A stretch of 61,395 bases of DNA from an uncultured Muribaculaceae bacterium (GTDB taxonomy: Bacteria; Bacteroidota; Bacteroidia; Bacteroidales; Muribaculaceae). Below are positions 60,957-61,395 of this stretch, piece by piece. Position numbers and translations under genes: made by a program. The stretch spans positions 1 through 61,395 of the forward strand of contig CAJTUF010000018.1 in NCBI GenBank assembly GCA_910579675.1, written 5' to 3'. The notes under the pieces are model-generated. The model was given only the letters and a program-made list of their open reading frames with translations. It was not told where the DNA came from and did not search any database. How positions within the stretch are numbered: position 1 is the stretch's first letter; each line of letters opens with the position of its first letter.

Positions 60957-61395
60957 ATGCAATGGATTGCATCCGCCAGTCAGCCAATAGCGCAACAAGG
61001 TGGGTTATTACACGAAGCATCCGATCAGCGAACCCCAGCGCCCGCTAAAGCGCTCCACGCACCCCGTAGGGATGCGCCATGGAGCATCCGAACCGCGACG
61101 ATGCCCCGGCGCGTAGCCGCCAAGCCGCGTTAGCGGCGCTCCTGATGGTGGCCCCGGGCAAGAGCGTGCGTAGCCGCCGCAGCCCGGGGTTAAAAGCGCT
61201 AATAAAAGAATGGCTCAGCGTAGCCGAGCTACACACCGCGTCGCACATCCGCCCACAAAAGAGTTTCCAGCGACTGGGAGCGCGCGTAGCGCCCAAAGCC
61301 GCGTTAGCGGCGCTCCTGATGGGTGGCCCCGGGCAAGAGCGTGCGTAGCCGCCGCAGCCCGGGGTTTAATGCGCTCATAAGAGAATCGCTCAGCG
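60957..61395. repeat. GC-rich repeat block beyond the tRNA, runs off the right edge
   Basis: Copy 1 (61122-61220) and copy 2 (61296-61395) are about 90% identical, period about 174 bp. Each contains GCCGC-GTTA-GCGGC and CCCCGGGC...GCCCGGGG hairpins. The short word GCGTAGC recurs (for example in GCGTAGCCGCC). Before them are smaller inverted repeats: GATGCAA/TTGCATC (60957-60974) and GGATGC/GCATCC (61070-61089). No convincing gene is seen; open frames here simply read the repeats. Confidence 0.8.

Noticed and set aside
61045..61348. Short open frames in the repeat block (both strands)
   Set aside because: They translate the repeat units (AALAALLM...GPG) and have no promoter or family match.
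61122..61395. CRISPR array
   Set aside because: Repeat units are about 100 bp with a 174-bp period and only two visible copies; no short regularly spaced repeats or cas genes in the window.

Overview
The window comes from a Bacteroidales chromosome, most likely Muribaculaceae or a close relative. The supporting signs are SusC/SusD-type outer-membrane pairs, many TAnnTTTG -7 promoter elements (several with a TTTG -33 element 19-21 bp upstream), almost no Shine-Dalgarno sequences, Bacteroidetes-typical families (C10 and C1B peptidases, DUF4292, DUF3244-like, DUF6057, DUF4143 and PD-(D/E)XK ATPases) and GC-rich coding sequence. The family-level assignment is inference. There is no rRNA, CRISPR array or complete prophage.

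Layout. 1-2160: a truncated IS transposase and an AAA/DUF4143 ATPase, both AT-richer than the rest and probably acquired. 2195-8249 (minus): a HipA-like kinase/DUF3037 pair, a GH18 lipoprotein and pyruvate:ferredoxin oxidoreductase. 8579-13675: a SusC/SusD pair without adjacent glycosidase or regulator. 13703-14634: a 74-nt terminator-containing direct repeat flanks a putative structured RNA and a small lipoprotein gene. 14828-23922: a housekeeping run (DUF177, rpmF, fabH, era, der, dut, a TPR protein, a DUF4292 lipoprotein and an EnvC-like LytM protein). 24025-28067: an AAA/PD-(D/E)XK protein, an O-antigen-type flippase and a GT2 glycosyltransferase. 28305-28883: a DJ-1 protein. 29072-29428: a DUF1016 fragment.

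29546-33900 holds the most system-like locus: a membrane-anchored TPR/HTH regulator, then a promoter carrying helically phased direct repeats, then a small exported protein (possible protease inhibitor), a C10 (streptopain-type) cysteine protease lipoprotein and an outer-membrane barrel protein. 34151-38905 is a TonB-dependent receptor with a large OB-fold-like lipoprotein. 39017-41692 (minus) has a ZIP transporter and a U32 (RlhA/TrhP-type) protein, divergent from yaaA.

42549-46952 (minus) is a tightly overlapped operon of flippase, two ATP-grasp paralogues and a B3/B4-domain protein, probably involved in cell-surface glycan modification. 47148-50474 has an NtrC-type regulator without a neighbouring kinase, and metY divergent from an Lrp/AsnC gene. 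50566-60755 has a DUF6057 membrane protein, a beta-propeller lipoprotein with a CxxCH motif, a small winged-helix protein, rsgA, a GH2 beta-galactosidase, a GNAT acetyltransferase and a C1B peptidase. The window ends with tRNA-Gly(CCC) and a GC-rich repeat block that runs off the right edge.

Coordinates of starts were chosen from protein family N-termini, promoter position and signal peptides. Functions are family-level readings of the translated sequence, without database searches.
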